A stretch of 64,000 nucleotides of DNA from Propionispira raffinosivorans DSM 20765 (lineage in GTDB: Bacteria > Bacillota > Negativicutes > Selenomonadales > Selenomonadaceae): NCBI RefSeq assembly GCF_000381065.1, contig NZ_KB905840.1, positions 1 to 64,000 on the forward strand, read 5' to 3'. This document shows positions 8,581 through 18,863 of the stretch, one piece after another; positions within the stretch are counted from its first letter, which is position 1; the number at the start of each line of letters is the position of its first letter. A model generated the notes under the pieces. That model was not told the DNA's origin and did no database searches. It was given only the letters and a program-made list of their open reading frames with translations. The translations under genes and the position numbers were made by a program.

Positions 8581-9291
8581 ATGAACACTTTAATGCAGCT
8601 TCATTTTGGCCAAGCCGCTGAACTATTAGTTCCTTCCCTTATGCATGGTTTTGGCGTTGTTATTCAAGCAACTGTTTTAGGCTTTTTATTGGCAACAATC
8701 ATTGGGATGATTATTGCTATCGGCAGACTTTCTAGTCTGAAAATCATCAAAGGCATTTTATATGTTTTTTTAGAAATAATTCGTGGCACGCCACTTTTGG
8801 TACAGTTGGTTTATATCTACTATGTAGTACCATTATTAATTAATTTACTGGCAAGTTTATTTGGCTATAAAATAGATATGCAGATAGCACCGTTGACTGC
8901 AGGGATCTTGGGACTGGGTGTCAACTATGGCTGTTATATGTCAGAAGTCATTCGCGGGGCTATTATTGCCGTGGATAGTGGACAAACGGAAGCTGCCCTT
9001 GTATTGGGCTTCGGAAAATATCAGGCATTGTTTCGTATTGTGATTCCGCAGGCCTTGCGAAGCATTATTCCATCATTAGGTAATTATTTGGTTATGATGG
9101 TAAAAGATACTTCGCTGCTGGCATATGTTGCAGTGAATGAATTGCTGCTTAGGACACAGAGCTTTGCCTCACAAACATTTTTTACAATAGAATCTTATAC
9201 GTATTTGGCTTTGGCATATTTGGTGATTAGTATACCATTGTCACATCTTGTAAAATTCATTGAATATAAATTAAAAACAAATCGTCGTTGA
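8581..9291 (+). CDS. Polar amino acid ABC transporter, permease
   Basis: A 236-residue inner-membrane permease of the HisM/GlnP type with about five hydrophobic segments. The ATPase-coupling EAA loop is visible as EAALVLGFGKYQALFRIVIPQA-like sequence near residues 140-162. It follows the ATPase by 15 bases with an excellent AAGGAGG site and is followed by the lipoprotein gene. Because only one permease is present, it probably works as a homodimer. Confidence 0.92.
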   Translation: MNTLMQLHFGQAAELLVPSLMHGFGVVIQATVLGFLLATIIGMIIAIGRLSSLKIIKGILYVFLEIIRGTPLLVQLVYIYYVVPLLINLLASLFGYKIDMQIAPLTAGILGLGVNYGCYMSEVIRGAIIAVDSGQTEAALVLGFGKYQALFRIVIPQALRSIIPSLGNYLVMMVKDTSLLAYVAVNELLLRTQSFASQTFFTIESYTYLALAYLVISIPLSHLVKFIEYKLKTNRR

Positions 9292-9374
9292 ATTTTATTG
9301 TAATAACTCGAAAATAGGGTATATTTCAAGGTTTCCGTTATAATTTATCTTTATTAAAGAGAGGTTGATAAACT

Positions 9375-10271
9375 ATGAATAATTTGTGTAAAAAATTTAC
9401 CTTTTTGACAGTGTGTATGTTTGTATTCGCTATGCTTGTATCCGGATGTGGATCTTCTGACGAGGCGGCAAAATCAAGTGCTCCAGCGACGAAAACTGAT
9501 TCCGGAACCAGTAAAACCTTGACGGCGTTAAGAGAAAAAGGGGTATTGGTTGTGGGATCATCCAATGATGCTCCGTTTGCTTATATGGATGCAAGTACAA
9601 ATCAATTTTCTGGTGTCGATGCGGTGATTATTAAAGAAGTTGCGAAACGACTGGGAATTGAAAAAGTAGAAATGAAACAGATTCCGTTTGAAAACCTCTT
9701 GTTGGAGTTAAACAATAAAACGATTGATATGGTAACCGATGCGATGTATATCAAAAAAGAACGCTTGGATAAAGCCTTGTTTACAGATGTTTGGTATAAA
9801 GAGGGCGAAGCCGTTGTTGTGAAAAAAGACTCCACGATTCAAACAAAAGATGATTTAAAAGATAAAGTTCTTGGTGGACAAAAAGGAACAGCATTCCTGG
9901 AAGTTGCTCAAAAATGGCTGGATGCTGGTAAAGCAAAAGATTTAAAAATATTTAACAGCCAGGCTGAACTTATGATGGCAGTTAATACTGGTAAGATTGA
10001 TGCCTGTGTAACGGATGGTATTGTAGCTTCTTATACACTTAAGCAAAATTCCAGCTTGGATCTTCGTGTATTAAGTCCATATGATGCAGAAGCAGCTGGT
10101 AAAATAGGGGCGGCTTTACGCTTTGAAGACAAAGATTTCTTAGCGGAAGTCAATAAAACGCTCAATGATATGAAAGCGGATGGAACATTGACTAAAATAT
10201 TAGAAGGTTTTGGGTTGAATAAAGATTATGTTGTATCAGTAGATGAAGGCAAAACTACGAACACAAAATAA
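9375..10271 (+). CDS. Amino acid ABC transporter substrate-binding lipoprotein
   Basis: 298 residues with a signal peptide ending in the lipobox LVSGCGSS (Cys near residue 27), then a type II periplasmic binding fold (SBP_bac_3). The ligand-binding start GVLVVGSSNDAPFAYMD and the DMVTDAMYIKKERLD segment are family-typical. It would be lipid-anchored and deliver substrate to the permease encoded just upstream. It closes the operon, with a terminator at 10289. The nearby chemoreceptor might sense the same ligand, but that is only proximity. Confidence 0.9.
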   Translation: MNNLCKKFTFLTVCMFVFAMLVSGCGSSDEAAKSSAPATKTDSGTSKTLTALREKGVLVVGSSNDAPFAYMDASTNQFSGVDAVIIKEVAKRLGIEKVEMKQIPFENLLLELNNKTIDMVTDAMYIKKERLDKALFTDVWYKEGEAVVVKKDSTIQTKDDLKDKVLGGQKGTAFLEVAQKWLDAGKAKDLKIFNSQAELMMAVNTGKIDACVTDGIVASYTLKQNSSLDLRVLSPYDAEAAGKIGAALRFEDKDFLAEVNKTLNDMKADGTLTKILEGFGLNKDYVVSVDEGKTTNTK

Positions 10272-10288
10272 TAATAGTATTTAGAAAA

Positions 10289-10335
10289 AACAAGCTGAAA
10301 TAACTCTTATGAGAGTGTTTTCAGCTTGTTTTTTT
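10289..10335 (+). terminator. Intrinsic terminator after the ABC operon
   Basis: A 12-bp stem AACAAGCTGAAA (10289-10300) with TTTCAGCTTGTT (10319-10330), then a T tract. An inner CTCTTATGAGAG stem strengthens it. Confidence 0.9.
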
Positions 10336-10601
10336 GACTCTACAATAAATATGTTTTGGAGGTGTAGTATAAAATAGAAATAGTTTACATTTTTGTAAAC
10401 TGGTAAAAATAAGCACTTTGGCTACTGTGCAGTGTATTTTTCATATGATATAATTATAATCTATAGTTATCGTTTCGATAATTGCAAAAAATAGAACTGC
10501 AATTGATTTTGCTAAAAGTAGAGGGCAGATTGTCTTGCCGCAAGCATTTTCAAATTTGTGGTTTTTATTATAAAAAGAAAAAGAATAGGGTTGTGGTAAA
10601 T

Positions 10602-12626
10602 TTGAATTTTAAAAATGTGCAGACAAAATTTTTAGTCATGCTAATGCCGATCTTTATTTTAAGCTTTCTTATTTTATCGGGTATCAGCTATTATATGGCG
10701 AATACTTCGTTAAATAGGGCAAATAATGAAACAGTAAAGGCAATGGGACAAAAAGCTGCAACAGAAGTGGAACAGGGAATCGATGAACGCGTTATTCGGT
10801 TGGAAGAGCTGGGAACGGATAAAGTCCTACGGGGCGCAGATGATAACGCTAAAATAGCATATTTGGCAGAATCACAAAAACGATTGGGTTTTGACTCCTT
10901 ATATTATTCAGATTTGAATGGGAACTGTGTTCGTGCCGATGGTAAGCATTTTAATCGGGCTGATCGGGAATACTTCAAAAAAGTAAAAGAAACAAAAAAA
11001 GCCTATGTACCATCGCCGGTAGTTTCGGCAGATACTGGTAAACTTATTTTGGTTTTGACAGCACCAGCTTTTGAAAATGGTAAATTTGTTGGTATGATGA
11101 TGGGGAGCATTACGCTGGAAAAATTGTCAAAAGTATTGGATCAAGTCGAATTCCAGACTTCAGGATATGGATATATCGCTGAAACAGAAGGGGTAGTTAT
11201 TGCAAATAACAAAAACCCTGAACTGATTAACACTTTGAATTTGACAGAAAAGCAGATTAATCCAGCTATCAAAGCTGATAAAATGGAATTGGATAAAAAT
11301 TTGATGGCAGCATTTAAAACGGTCGTGGAAAAAGGGACCGCCGAAGTTGTTTCTTATACGGATTTATTTGGTCGTGCAGATATAGCTGAATTGACACCGA
11401 TTGAACTTTATGGACAAAGGTGGGTTATGGTCATTACGGCTCCAGAAGCTGAAGTTGCTGCTCCGATTAAGAAATTATCCACATATATGATTGGTATATC
11501 AATCTTTTTTATTATCATTGCTAGTGCATTTATTTATTTATTTGCAAAAAAAATTGCGGAACCAATCCGCTTGATGCGTGATGAATGCAAACTCTTAAAT
11601 GATGGAGATTTTCAAGATAAGCCAATTAGTGTTCAGGGTGAAGATGAATTTGGGCAGCTGGCGACAGGGTTCCGTGATATGAGGACGACCTTGCGCACAC
11701 TGATTAAAAAGATCCAAAATGAATCACAACAAGTTGCCTCATCCAGTGAAATGCTCAAGGAAAGTGCGGGTCAGTCAGCCGAAGCATCCAATCAGGTGGC
11801 TGTTTCTATTACTGGTATCGCCGAAGGCGTAGAAAAACAATCCAATGCAGCTAAAACGGTAAATGGAATAGCGAATGGTGTTGCCCAGACGGCAGCGGAA
11901 ATTGCCTTGAAGGCCAAAGGTGTGGGGGAAGTTACACATAAAGCGAATGATGATGTTGATTTAGGGCGCAGTGCAATTGCGAATGCAGTGGAACAGATGC
12001 AGCAGATCAGCACGGGGTCAGAACAAATCCAGCAAGCCGTGGAAGAATTAGCCCAAGGATCACAAGAAATCAGCAATATCGTTGATGTGATCGCCAATAT
12101 TGCTGGACAAACCAATTTACTGGCACTTAATGCTGCGATTGAAGCAGCCAGAGCTGGCGAGCAAGGTCGCGGTTTTGCGGTTGTCGCTGAGGAAGTACGG
12201 AAACTAGCGGAAGAATCGCATAAATCATCGCAACAAATTGCTGAACTGGTGAAGCGCAATCAAATAGATATGGAAAAAGCCGTTATGGTTAGTAAAGATG
12301 GAAAAGCAAGTATTATTAGTGGTATCGAAGCTGTGAATTCAGCCGATGAAACATTTAAAAATATAGTTCAAGTTATCCATCATCTATCGGATGAGATAGC
12401 AGCTATTTCTGGGTCGATTGATACTATGGCGGATGGTAGTAAGGATATGCTGCACTCAATAGAAGAAATCGACGCAATCAGTAAAAACAGTTCAGCGGAA
12501 GCACAGTCCGTATCTGCGGCAACCGAAGAACAATCCGCATCAATGCAGGAAATTGCCGCAGCCAGTCAGAGCTTAGCTCATTTGGCTACAGAACTGCAAG
12601 ATCTCATTGTTAAGTTTAAAGTCTAA
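10602..12626 (+). CDS. Methyl-accepting chemotaxis protein with Cache sensor
   Basis: About 674 residues: a first membrane helix (near residues 8-30), a large extracellular dCache-type sensor to about 290, a second membrane helix, HAMP, and a C-terminal signalling domain with the hairpin tip [22 protein letters not shown]. Dimeric MCPs of this kind relay ligand binding to CheA/CheW. Start choice is uncertain: the frame is open from 10482, but a TTG at 10602 (sequence [13 protein letters not shown]) starts just before the membrane helix, as expected; GTG 10593 is the alternative. The C-terminus FKV matches the second MCP at 14675, so the two share a recent common design. Confidence 0.88.
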   Translation: MNFKNVQTKFLVMLMPIFILSFLILSGISYYMANTSLNRANNETVKAMGQKAATEVEQGIDERVIRLEELGTDKVLRGADDNAKIAYLAESQKRLGFDSLYYSDLNGNCVRADGKHFNRADREYFKKVKETKKAYVPSPVVSADTGKLILVLTAPAFENGKFVGMMMGSITLEKLSKVLDQVEFQTSGYGYIAETEGVVIANNKNPELINTLNLTEKQINPAIKADKMELDKNLMAAFKTVVEKGTAEVVSYTDLFGRADIAELTPIELYGQRWVMVITAPEAEVAAPIKKLSTYMIGISIFFIIIASAFIYLFAKKIAEPIRLMRDECKLLNDGDFQDKPISVQGEDEFGQLATGFRDMRTTLRTLIKKIQNESQQVASSSEMLKESAGQSAEASNQVAVSITGIAEGVEKQSNAAKTVNGIANGVAQTAAEIALKAKGVGEVTHKANDDVDLGRSAIANAVEQMQQISTGSEQIQQAVEELAQGSQEISNIVDVIANIAGQTNLLALNAAIEAARAGEQGRGFAVVAEEVRKLAEESHKSSQQIAELVKRNQIDMEKAVMVSKDGKASIISGIEAVNSADETFKNIVQVIHHLSDEIAAISGSIDTMADGSKDMLHSIEEIDAISKNSSAEAQSVSAATEEQSASMQEIAAASQSLAHLATELQDLIVKFKV

Positions 12627-12641
12627 ATAGTAGAAAATGAA

Positions 12642-12688
12642 AAAAGCCGATGAAACCTGCAGGGGGACTGCTAGTTTCATCGGCTTTT
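12642..12688. terminator. Bidirectional terminator between the MCP gene and lysP
   Basis: GCCGATGAAAC (12646-12656) pairs with GTTTCATCGGC (12674-12684). A tract on the left and T tract on the right serve both converging genes. Confidence 0.88.
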
Positions 12689-12717
12689 GTTATGTTATAT
12701 AATCTTTATCAATAGGA

Positions 12718-14223
12718 TTAGTGATCGCTTAAGTTTGTTGGGTCAAGATCAATTTCTTTTAATGGAATTAATTTTGTTTTATGTTTAATTTTATACCAGA
12801 AATAGAAAATCAATATAATAGGAATACCAATATAAGTTGCTAAGGCACCGTTCCAGTCGACGGAACTTCCCATAAAGGCACCATAATTTTGTCCAAGCAT
12901 TACGACCAGGCATAATGCTAAAGCGAAAAATGAACCGAAAGGGAATAGTGTAGCACGATATTTTAAAGTACTTAAATCTTTTCCCTGTGCAACAAAGGCA
13001 CGGCGGAAGCGATAATGGCAAATGGCGATGCCTACCCAAACGACAAATCCAGTCATGCCTGATAGATTGAGCAGCCAGGTATAAGCTGTTCCTTCCCCGA
13101 GTAAAGAGGTAAGAAATGCTAATAAACCGAAGATCGTTGTAAGGAATAACGCATTTGTCGGTACTCCGCGACGATTGACTTTGGTAAACATAGCTGGTGC
13201 TTTGCCTTCTTTTGCCATTGCATATAACATGCGTGTTGAAGCATAAAGTCCGGAATTTCCGCAGGATAATACGGAGGTTAAAATAACAAAATTCATTAAT
13301 GATGCAGCAGCATTGAAGCCGGCACGATCAAGTGCCAGGGTAAATGGACTTACCGCAACGCTTTCAACATCTGTTTTTAAAAGGTTAGCATCCGTATACG
13401 GTAATAGAAAACCGATGACAATCATGGTACCAATATAAAATAGCAAGATGCGCCAAAAAACATTATTAATTGCTTTCGGAACATTTTTTTCAGGGTCTTC
13501 ACTCTCGCCGGCAGCAATGCCGACTAATTCAGTTCCTTGGAAAGAAAAGGCAGCAATCATGAAGATGCCGACAATGGAACCAGCACCGCCAACAAATGGT
13601 GCATCACCATTTGTCCAGTTGGAAAAACCAGGCGATGGTCCACCGATTACACCAAAAATCAACAAGGTACCGATAATTAGAAAAACCACAACCATCGCAA
13701 CTTTAATACTGGCAAACCAATATTCACTTTCGCCATAGGCGCGGGTTGATAAATAATTCAATACAAATAAAATAATTAAAAAAGCAGCACTCCAGATAAT
13801 TGCGGGCGTATCGGGAAACCAAAATTTCATGACCAATGCACCCGCAACGATTTCTACCGCTAATGTAATGGCCCAGTTAAGCCAATAATTCCAGCCAATT
13901 GCAAAGCCTAAAGCGGGGTCGACAAACCGCGAAGCATAGGTGCCGAATGAGCCTGATACCGGCAAATACGTTGCCATTTCGCCTAAACTTGTCATAATAA
14001 AATATACCATAATACCGATTACGGCGTATGCAGTTAAAGCACCGCCTGGACCTGCTGTGCTGATGGAAGCACCACTTGCCAAAAATAAGCCTGTTCCCAG
14101 GGCCCCGCCGATGGCAATCATATTCATATGACGCGTCTTAAGACTTCTTTTAAGTTGTTGTGGCTGCGCAGCCTCTGCTTCTTTTCCCATAGGGAGGGAA
14201 AGTTCTTCTTCGTTAATACTCAC
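12718..14223 (-). CDS. lysP: Lysine-specific permease
   Basis: About 501 residues, an amino acid-polyamine-organocation permease with 12 predicted membrane segments. It is closely collinear with E. coli LysP, including the N-terminal RHMNMIAIGGALGTGLF, GPGGALTAY, FSFQGTELVGIAAGESEDP and SGMTGFVVW blocks, so proton-driven L-lysine uptake is likely. The start is best placed at GTG 14223, eight bases after GGAG; the in-frame GTG at 14232 sits on that site. The roughly 450-bp upstream gap contains an inverted-repeat element but no lysine riboswitch that I can see. Confidence 0.85.
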   Translation of the reverse strand: MSINEEELSLPMGKEAEAAQPQQLKRSLKTRHMNMIAIGGALGTGLFLASGASISTAGPGGALTAYAVIGIMVYFIMTSLGEMATYLPVSGSFGTYASRFVDPALGFAIGWNYWLNWAITLAVEIVAGALVMKFWFPDTPAIIWSAAFLIILFVLNYLSTRAYGESEYWFASIKVAMVVVFLIIGTLLIFGVIGGPSPGFSNWTNGDAPFVGGAGSIVGIFMIAAFSFQGTELVGIAAGESEDPEKNVPKAINNVFWRILLFYIGTMIVIGFLLPYTDANLLKTDVESVAVSPFTLALDRAGFNAAASLMNFVILTSVLSCGNSGLYASTRMLYAMAKEGKAPAMFTKVNRRGVPTNALFLTTIFGLLAFLTSLLGEGTAYTWLLNLSGMTGFVVWVGIAICHYRFRRAFVAQGKDLSTLKYRATLFPFGSFFALALCLVVMLGQNYGAFMGSSVDWNGALATYIGIPIILIFYFWYKIKHKTKLIPLKEIDLDPTNLSDH

Positions 14224-14315
14224 CGAATACACTCCATTCTCTTTAAACTAAAAGTTTTACCGTTTATCTTTTGCCTGATTTTCATTTTGCTGCAACTGTA
14301 GCTTCTATATTGAGA

Positions 14316-14371
14316 TTACATCTTTTCTGGAAAAGGGATGTGTAAAGGTCTCTTTTCGACAAAAGATGTAA
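14316..14371. repeat. Two-tier inverted repeat upstream of lysP
   Basis: Perfect 11-bp arms TTACATCTTTT (14316-14326) and AAAAGATGTAA (14361-14371) enclose a second 6-bp stem (GAAAAG/CTTTTC) across a small internal loop. It lies about 95 bp before the lysP start, with no T tract on either side, so it is not a terminator. It is either an operator or a leader hairpin. The rest of 14224-14674 has no gene: there is a small GAGATTTC/GAAATCTC stem near 14530 and the hairpin at 14592. Confidence 0.6.
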
Positions 14372-14591
14372 AACATAGGCACGATATTCTTATTTTACAC
14401 GAAAATAAAATTATACGCTATTTTTTATTTGTGTAAAAGCCAAATATTATCCTGCATCAAGTGAATTTAGACAAAAAAATTTCATAGTAAAAATTCCCGC
14501 AAGAGACGATGCTTTATCGAATCGAACGGAGATTTCGCCTATGAAATCTCATACACAAGTACTATCTATAGAATAATATACGGTGTCGCAT

Positions 14592-14643
14592 ATGTCCACA
14601 AAAATAGTATTTTATTTTCAAATGATATTGTATTTGTGGACAT
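14592..14643. repeat. Long inverted repeat downstream of the second MCP gene
   Basis: Perfect 11-bp arms ATGTCCACAAA (14592-14602) and TTTGTGGACAT (14633-14643) around an A/T-rich, partly self-complementary centre. It lies about 30 bases past the stop of the minus-strand MCP gene and lacks a T tract, so it is a weak terminator candidate at best; mRNA 3'-end protection is possible. Confidence 0.55.
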
Positions 14644-14674
14644 GAATAAAAAAATTGCCTGATTTAAAAATTTT

Positions 14675-16402
14675 CTAAACTTTGAAATTGTGAATCGTTG
14701 TCTGCAGGTCGAGAGCCATACTGTTTAACTTTTGACTCGAGGCAGCGATTTCTTCCATCGAGGCAGATTGCTCTTCGGTTGCAGCGGAGATGGTCTGCGT
14801 TTGTTCGGCACTACGCTTGCTTTCCTGTGCAATTTTCTCTGCTGAATCGATAACACTTTGGCTGCCACTGGCTAACTGCTCACTGGCAGCGGAAATTTCA
14901 TGGATCTGTTCAGAGATCTGCTGTACCATTTGCACGATGCCAGTAAAACTTTGTCCGGCGATATTTACAACGGCAGTTCCGGCATTTACTTCCTTTTTGC
15001 TGTCTGTCATGAACGTTACAGCATTATTTGTTTTAGCTTGAATTTCTGTGATTAAATCGATGATTTCTTTTGTCGATTGACTGGATTGCTCAGCAAGCTT
15101 TCGGACCTCTTCAGCAACAACGGAAAAGCCGCGACCGGCATCTCCAGCACGGGCTGCTTCAATGGCTGCATTTAAAGCCAGCAGATTTGTTTGTCCGGCT
15201 ATATTGGAGATGACTTCCACAATCTTACCAATTTGTTTGGACTTTTCTTCTAATTCACTGACAACAGTAGCGGTATGGTGCGTCTTTTCTTCAATGACCT
15301 GCATTTGGTGTACTGCAGTCTGGATTGCTTTTCCGCCTTCATCTGCGGTTAATGATGTTTTTTGGGCAGATTCTGCGACAATCATGGTATTGTTTGTAAC
15401 CTGCTGAATACCTTTTGTCATTTCATTGACGACTGTACTCGTTATATTGGCTAGTTCCAGTTGTTTATTGGCTCCCAGGGCAACGGTGGTTATGGACTGG
15501 GCCACTTGATTGGATGCTTGCGCTGATTGTTCAGCACTTGCTGATAAACCTTGTGAGGAATCGGCGAGGTTCGCTGAGGTAGTTGTAAGTTGTTGAATTA
15601 AATTGCGGTTGCTTTTATTCATTTTGTCGACCGCTTTGGATAAGGTGCCAAATTCACTGTGATCAAGCAGACTGTGCTGGGGGACATCTTGAGAAAAATC
15701 ACCATCGGCAATTTTAGCTAAAAAATGGACAGCATCATTCAGTCTTGTACTAATTTGTGTAACAATAATGAATCCCAAAGTGAGTCCGGCCAAAATTGAA
15801 ATCACAATAATACCGGAAAATATAGAGATGGTAGTTGTAAAGCTCGCTTGAGCAGTCTGATTCATTTGATCAGCGGCTTTTTTTGCTAAATCGGTCATGA
15901 CTTCCATTTTATGAACAAATTCTCTTGATAGCGGAGCAACTTTTGTTTTATATAAGAGGTTGGCTTCGGCATTTTTATTTTGCATGGATAATTCAATGGT
16001 TTCTTTGCGCGCTGCGCGATAGGCTGGCAGTGCTTTACGAAGTTCATCTAAATTATTTGTTTCTTCTGAATTTAATGATAATTTTTCATACTTGTCAAGA
16101 TTTTCATCAAAATCATTGACTTTTTGGTTGATATCATTATAAAATGTCTTTTTTTCGGTGATATTTGTGGTCGCCATTAAACTTGCCATATTGGATTCGA
16201 TTCGACCGGTGATAAATTTGTTAGAATGTGCTAAATCAATACCAGTTAATTCATTCGTATACAGTGAATTCATATTTTGATTTACTTGCTGTAACGAATA
16301 AAATCCTACAACCCCAACTCCTATTAGACCAATGCTGAATACGGCAATCAAAAGAAGTAATTTTTGTTTTACATTTAAAGCATTCAATGGATTCATCATC
16401 AT
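14675..16402 (-). CDS. Methyl-accepting chemotaxis protein with four-helix-bundle sensor
   Basis: About 575 residues: a membrane helix near residues 12-33, a four-helix-bundle ligand domain (4HB_MCP) containing the [15 protein letters not shown] and YRAARKE segments, a second membrane helix near 190-210, HAMP, then the cytoplasmic signalling domain with tip [22 protein letters not shown]. Start: three consecutive ATG codons at 16402-16394 follow AAAGGGGCG; any may be used, and the first is listed. It is monocistronic on the minus strand. The ligand is unknown. Confidence 0.88.
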   Translation of the reverse strand: MMMNPLNALNVKQKLLLLIAVFSIGLIGVGVVGFYSLQQVNQNMNSLYTNELTGIDLAHSNKFITGRIESNMASLMATTNITEKKTFYNDINQKVNDFDENLDKYEKLSLNSEETNNLDELRKALPAYRAARKETIELSMQNKNAEANLLYKTKVAPLSREFVHKMEVMTDLAKKAADQMNQTAQASFTTTISIFSGIIVISILAGLTLGFIIVTQISTRLNDAVHFLAKIADGDFSQDVPQHSLLDHSEFGTLSKAVDKMNKSNRNLIQQLTTTSANLADSSQGLSASAEQSAQASNQVAQSITTVALGANKQLELANITSTVVNEMTKGIQQVTNNTMIVAESAQKTSLTADEGGKAIQTAVHQMQVIEEKTHHTATVVSELEEKSKQIGKIVEVISNIAGQTNLLALNAAIEAARAGDAGRGFSVVAEEVRKLAEQSSQSTKEIIDLITEIQAKTNNAVTFMTDSKKEVNAGTAVVNIAGQSFTGIVQMVQQISEQIHEISAASEQLASGSQSVIDSAEKIAQESKRSAEQTQTISAATEEQSASMEEIAASSQKLNSMALDLQTTIHNFKV

Positions 16403-16748
16403 ACGCCCCTTTTTCTTAAGTCTACATCTATTATTTTGGTGCACTTTGTCATCAATTATGTATAGAATATTAAGAAAAAACCATGTAGTATTTATTTCCT
16501 ATTATACCCCCTTTTTTGTATTTCGTCCAAGCAAGTCCGTGAATTTCAAAATAAATTATGGTATGCTAAAGTAAGAAAACAAGTCTGCAAAGATAAAATT
16601 TAGCTTTTAGCTTTTATTGTTTGATGGAATGCACAGTCGTATCTTAAAAAAGCAGCATAGATGTATTTTTAAGAAAAACTATATTCAGTTTCATAGCAGA
16701 TTGTCTAATGGTTGTGGATTTATAGCAAAGTAAAATGGGAATAAAATA
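16403..16748. other. Intergenic region without recognisable gene
   Basis: A/T-rich DNA between the divergent MCP gene and the orphan binding-protein gene. I see no coding region, repeat or strong hairpin here; it should contain the MCP promoter on the minus strand. Confidence 0.5.
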
Positions 16749-16850
16749 TTGCATTATAAAAAATATAATGGTATTATATTACACAGCAAAGGCTGATCAG
16801 ACATCTGAAGGTCAAAGTTACTCTGGATAGGGTGGACTTTGACCTTTTTT
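16749..16850 (+). promoter_or_regulatory. Promoter and attenuator hairpin before the orphan binding-protein gene
   Basis: TTGCAT (16749-16754), 17-bp spacer, TATTAT (16772-16777) form a plausible promoter. Some 30 bases on, AAGGTCAAAGT (16808-16818) pairs perfectly with ACTTTGACCTT (16836-16846), running into a T tract, about 40 bases before the GTG start. The terminator is thus inside the leader and should make expression conditional, or end a short RNA of about 70 nt. Confidence 0.65.
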
Positions 16851-16889
16851 AGCCTATATTTATTGCAAACGAGACTGGGAGGTTTTTTA

Positions 16890-17663
16890 GTGTCAAAAAA
16901 AGTTGTAAGTGTAATTTTGTTATTATTCCTTTTCATTATAGGATTAGCGGGGTGCGGCAAACAAGAGCCTACCGCAGGTAAAACCCTTAAAGTCGGAACG
17001 GATGCTTCTTATGCACCATTTGGTTTTCAAGATGAAAAGACGAAGGATTATATTGGCTTTGATATTGATTTGATTAAAGCGGTTGCCAAACAAGCCGGGT
17101 TTGACGTGGAAATTAATAATTTGAATTTTGATGGTTTAATCCCGGCATTACAGACTGGTAATTTGGACATTGCCATTTCTGATATGACAATCGATGCGGA
17201 TCGATCGCAAAAAGTGGGGTTTTCACAATCCTATTATAAAGCAGGTCTGGGAATTGTGGTTCGTGCGAATAATACTGATATTAAGTCGGTAGCTGATTTA
17301 GCAGGGAAAAATGTGGCGGTCTCGATTGGTTCGACTGGAGCTGAAGCCGCACGTAAGATAGAAAATGTAAAAATCCGTGAATTCAATACCATTGCAGATG
17401 CCTTTTTGGAATTAAAGGCGGGTGGTGTAGATGCCGTTATTAATGATATTCCGGTAAATGAATATTACACATTACAAGATAAAAGCAAAGAAACCAAAAC
17501 GGTTGATACACCAATTAATAGTGAAGATCTAGGGATTGCTGTGGCAAAAAACAATACGGAACTCTTGGCTAAAATTGATAAGGGTTTGGCAGAGATCAAA
17601 CAAAACGGAGAATATGAAAAGATCTATGTGAAATGGTTTGGTAAAAAACCGCCAGTTGAATAG
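16890..17663 (+). CDS. Orphan amino acid-binding lipoprotein, SBP_bac_3 family
   Basis: 257 residues: signal peptide, lipobox GLAGCGKQ (Cys near residue 22), then the polar-amino-acid binding fold (TLKVGTDASYAPFGFQ, DIAISDMTIDADRSQKVGFS). The start is GTG 16890 with GGGAGG ten bases upstream. No permease or ATPase follows; mmuM is next, 69 bases on. It may feed a transporter elsewhere or, as with some solitary binding proteins, act as a chemosensory partner. Pairing with mmuM hints at a methionine-related ligand, which is inference only. Confidence 0.85.
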   Translation: MSKKVVSVILLLFLFIIGLAGCGKQEPTAGKTLKVGTDASYAPFGFQDEKTKDYIGFDIDLIKAVAKQAGFDVEINNLNFDGLIPALQTGNLDIAISDMTIDADRSQKVGFSQSYYKAGLGIVVRANNTDIKSVADLAGKNVAVSIGSTGAEAARKIENVKIREFNTIADAFLELKAGGVDAVINDIPVNEYYTLQDKSKETKTVDTPINSEDLGIAVAKNNTELLAKIDKGLAEIKQNGEYEKIYVKWFGKKPPVE

Positions 17664-17732
17664 GTTGCAGTAAGTTCGCCTCTTTACGTATAATAGAAGA
17701 ACAGAGAAAATGCAAGCTGGAGGTTAGGAAAA

Positions 17733-18674
17733 ATGGATAATGCAATTCAATCTATATTAAAAGAGTTTCCATTGGTTATTTTAGATGGAGCTTTTTCAAC
17801 GGAACTTGAGCGGCGGGGCTGCGATATTAATGATGAACTTTGGTCTGCTAAAATTTTAATGGAGCAGCCGGAGATGATTGGGAAAGTCCATGCTGATTAT
17901 TTTACGGCGGGTGCCGATGTGGCGATTACAGCAAGTTATCAGGCCACAATTGAAGGTTTTATGCGTCGTGGAATGAAAAAAGAAGAAGCTTTGTCATTAA
18001 TCCGTTTGTCGGTCGAGATTGCTAAAAAAGAGCGTGATGAATTTTGGGCGCACCCTGAAAACAGGACGAATCGTCCCAAACCTGTGGTTGCCGCATCTGT
18101 AGGGCCTTATGGAGCTTTTTTAGCAGATGGGTCTGAATATCGAGGTCATTATAAGATTGGGGAATGTGAATTATGTGATTTTCACGCACCGCGTTTAAAA
18201 GCTTTGATTGAGGCACAGCCGGATATTTTAGCTTGTGAAACCTTGCCGTGTTTAGCGGAGGCAAAAGCGATTGTTGCCGTACTGCAAGCGTATAAAGATA
18301 TGTCGGCATGGATTAGTTTTAGTGCCAAAGATGAAGAACATATTAGTAGTGGCGAAAAAATACTGGATTGTGCAGCCTGGCTTGATCAGCAGAATCAAGT
18401 AGCGGCGATCGGCATCAATTGCACGGCGCCGCAATATGTAAAATCGCTTATAGAAATCATTCGTTCACAAACCAATAAACCGATTCTTGTTTATCCAAAT
18501 TCAGGTGAACAATATGATGCAACAACAAAAGACTGGCATGGGGCTTCGGCGGAAACTTCTTTTGCTGATTATACAAAACAATGGTATAAGGCGGGGGCTC
18601 GGGCAATTGGCGGCTGTTGCCGGACAACGCCGGATGATATTCGGGCGATTGCAAAATGGGCTCGTAATAAGTAA
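17733..18674 (+). CDS. mmuM: Homocysteine S-methyltransferase
   Basis: 313 residues of the MmuM/YbgG type, transferring a methyl group from S-methylmethionine or SAM to homocysteine to give methionine. The barrel begins with LDGAFSTELERRGCD. The zinc-binding cysteines are in GINCTAPQ (near residue 230) and the C-terminal pair GGCCRTTPDD (near 295). The length is that of the stand-alone enzyme, without cobalamin domains. It is preceded by a GCTGGAGG site and probably co-transcribed with the binding lipoprotein upstream, so its expression would also fall under that leader. Confidence 0.9.
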   Translation: MDNAIQSILKEFPLVILDGAFSTELERRGCDINDELWSAKILMEQPEMIGKVHADYFTAGADVAITASYQATIEGFMRRGMKKEEALSLIRLSVEIAKKERDEFWAHPENRTNRPKPVVAASVGPYGAFLADGSEYRGHYKIGECELCDFHAPRLKALIEAQPDILACETLPCLAEAKAIVAVLQAYKDMSAWISFSAKDEEHISSGEKILDCAAWLDQQNQVAAIGINCTAPQYVKSLIEIIRSQTNKPILVYPNSGEQYDATTKDWHGASAETSFADYTKQWYKAGARAIGGCCRTTPDDIRAIAKWARNK

Positions 18675-18679
18675 AAAAA

Positions 18680-18756
18680 CAGATAAAAATAGGGAAAACT
18701 TGGCATTCATTTTACAGATGTTCAATGAAATAACAGGTTTTCTTTTATTTTATCTG
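18680..18756 (+). terminator. Long hairpin after mmuM, probable terminator
   Basis: CAGATAAAA (18680-18688) pairs with TTTTATCTG (18748-18756) and an inner GGAAAAC/GTTTTC stem continues it. The T tract after it is weak. Confidence 0.55.
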
Positions 18757-18863
18757 CTTATATTAAGTTGAAAAATGATTTTCCGAATTTAATAATGTTT
18801 TTTTTGAATTGTATTAACAATTCACTATAATTACACAATTGTCCGTATTTCGTGAAAAATATG

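Noticed and set aside
14224-14674. Lysine riboswitch upstream of lysP
   Set aside because: The five-helix core and its conserved junction sequences are not visible; only simple inverted repeats were found.
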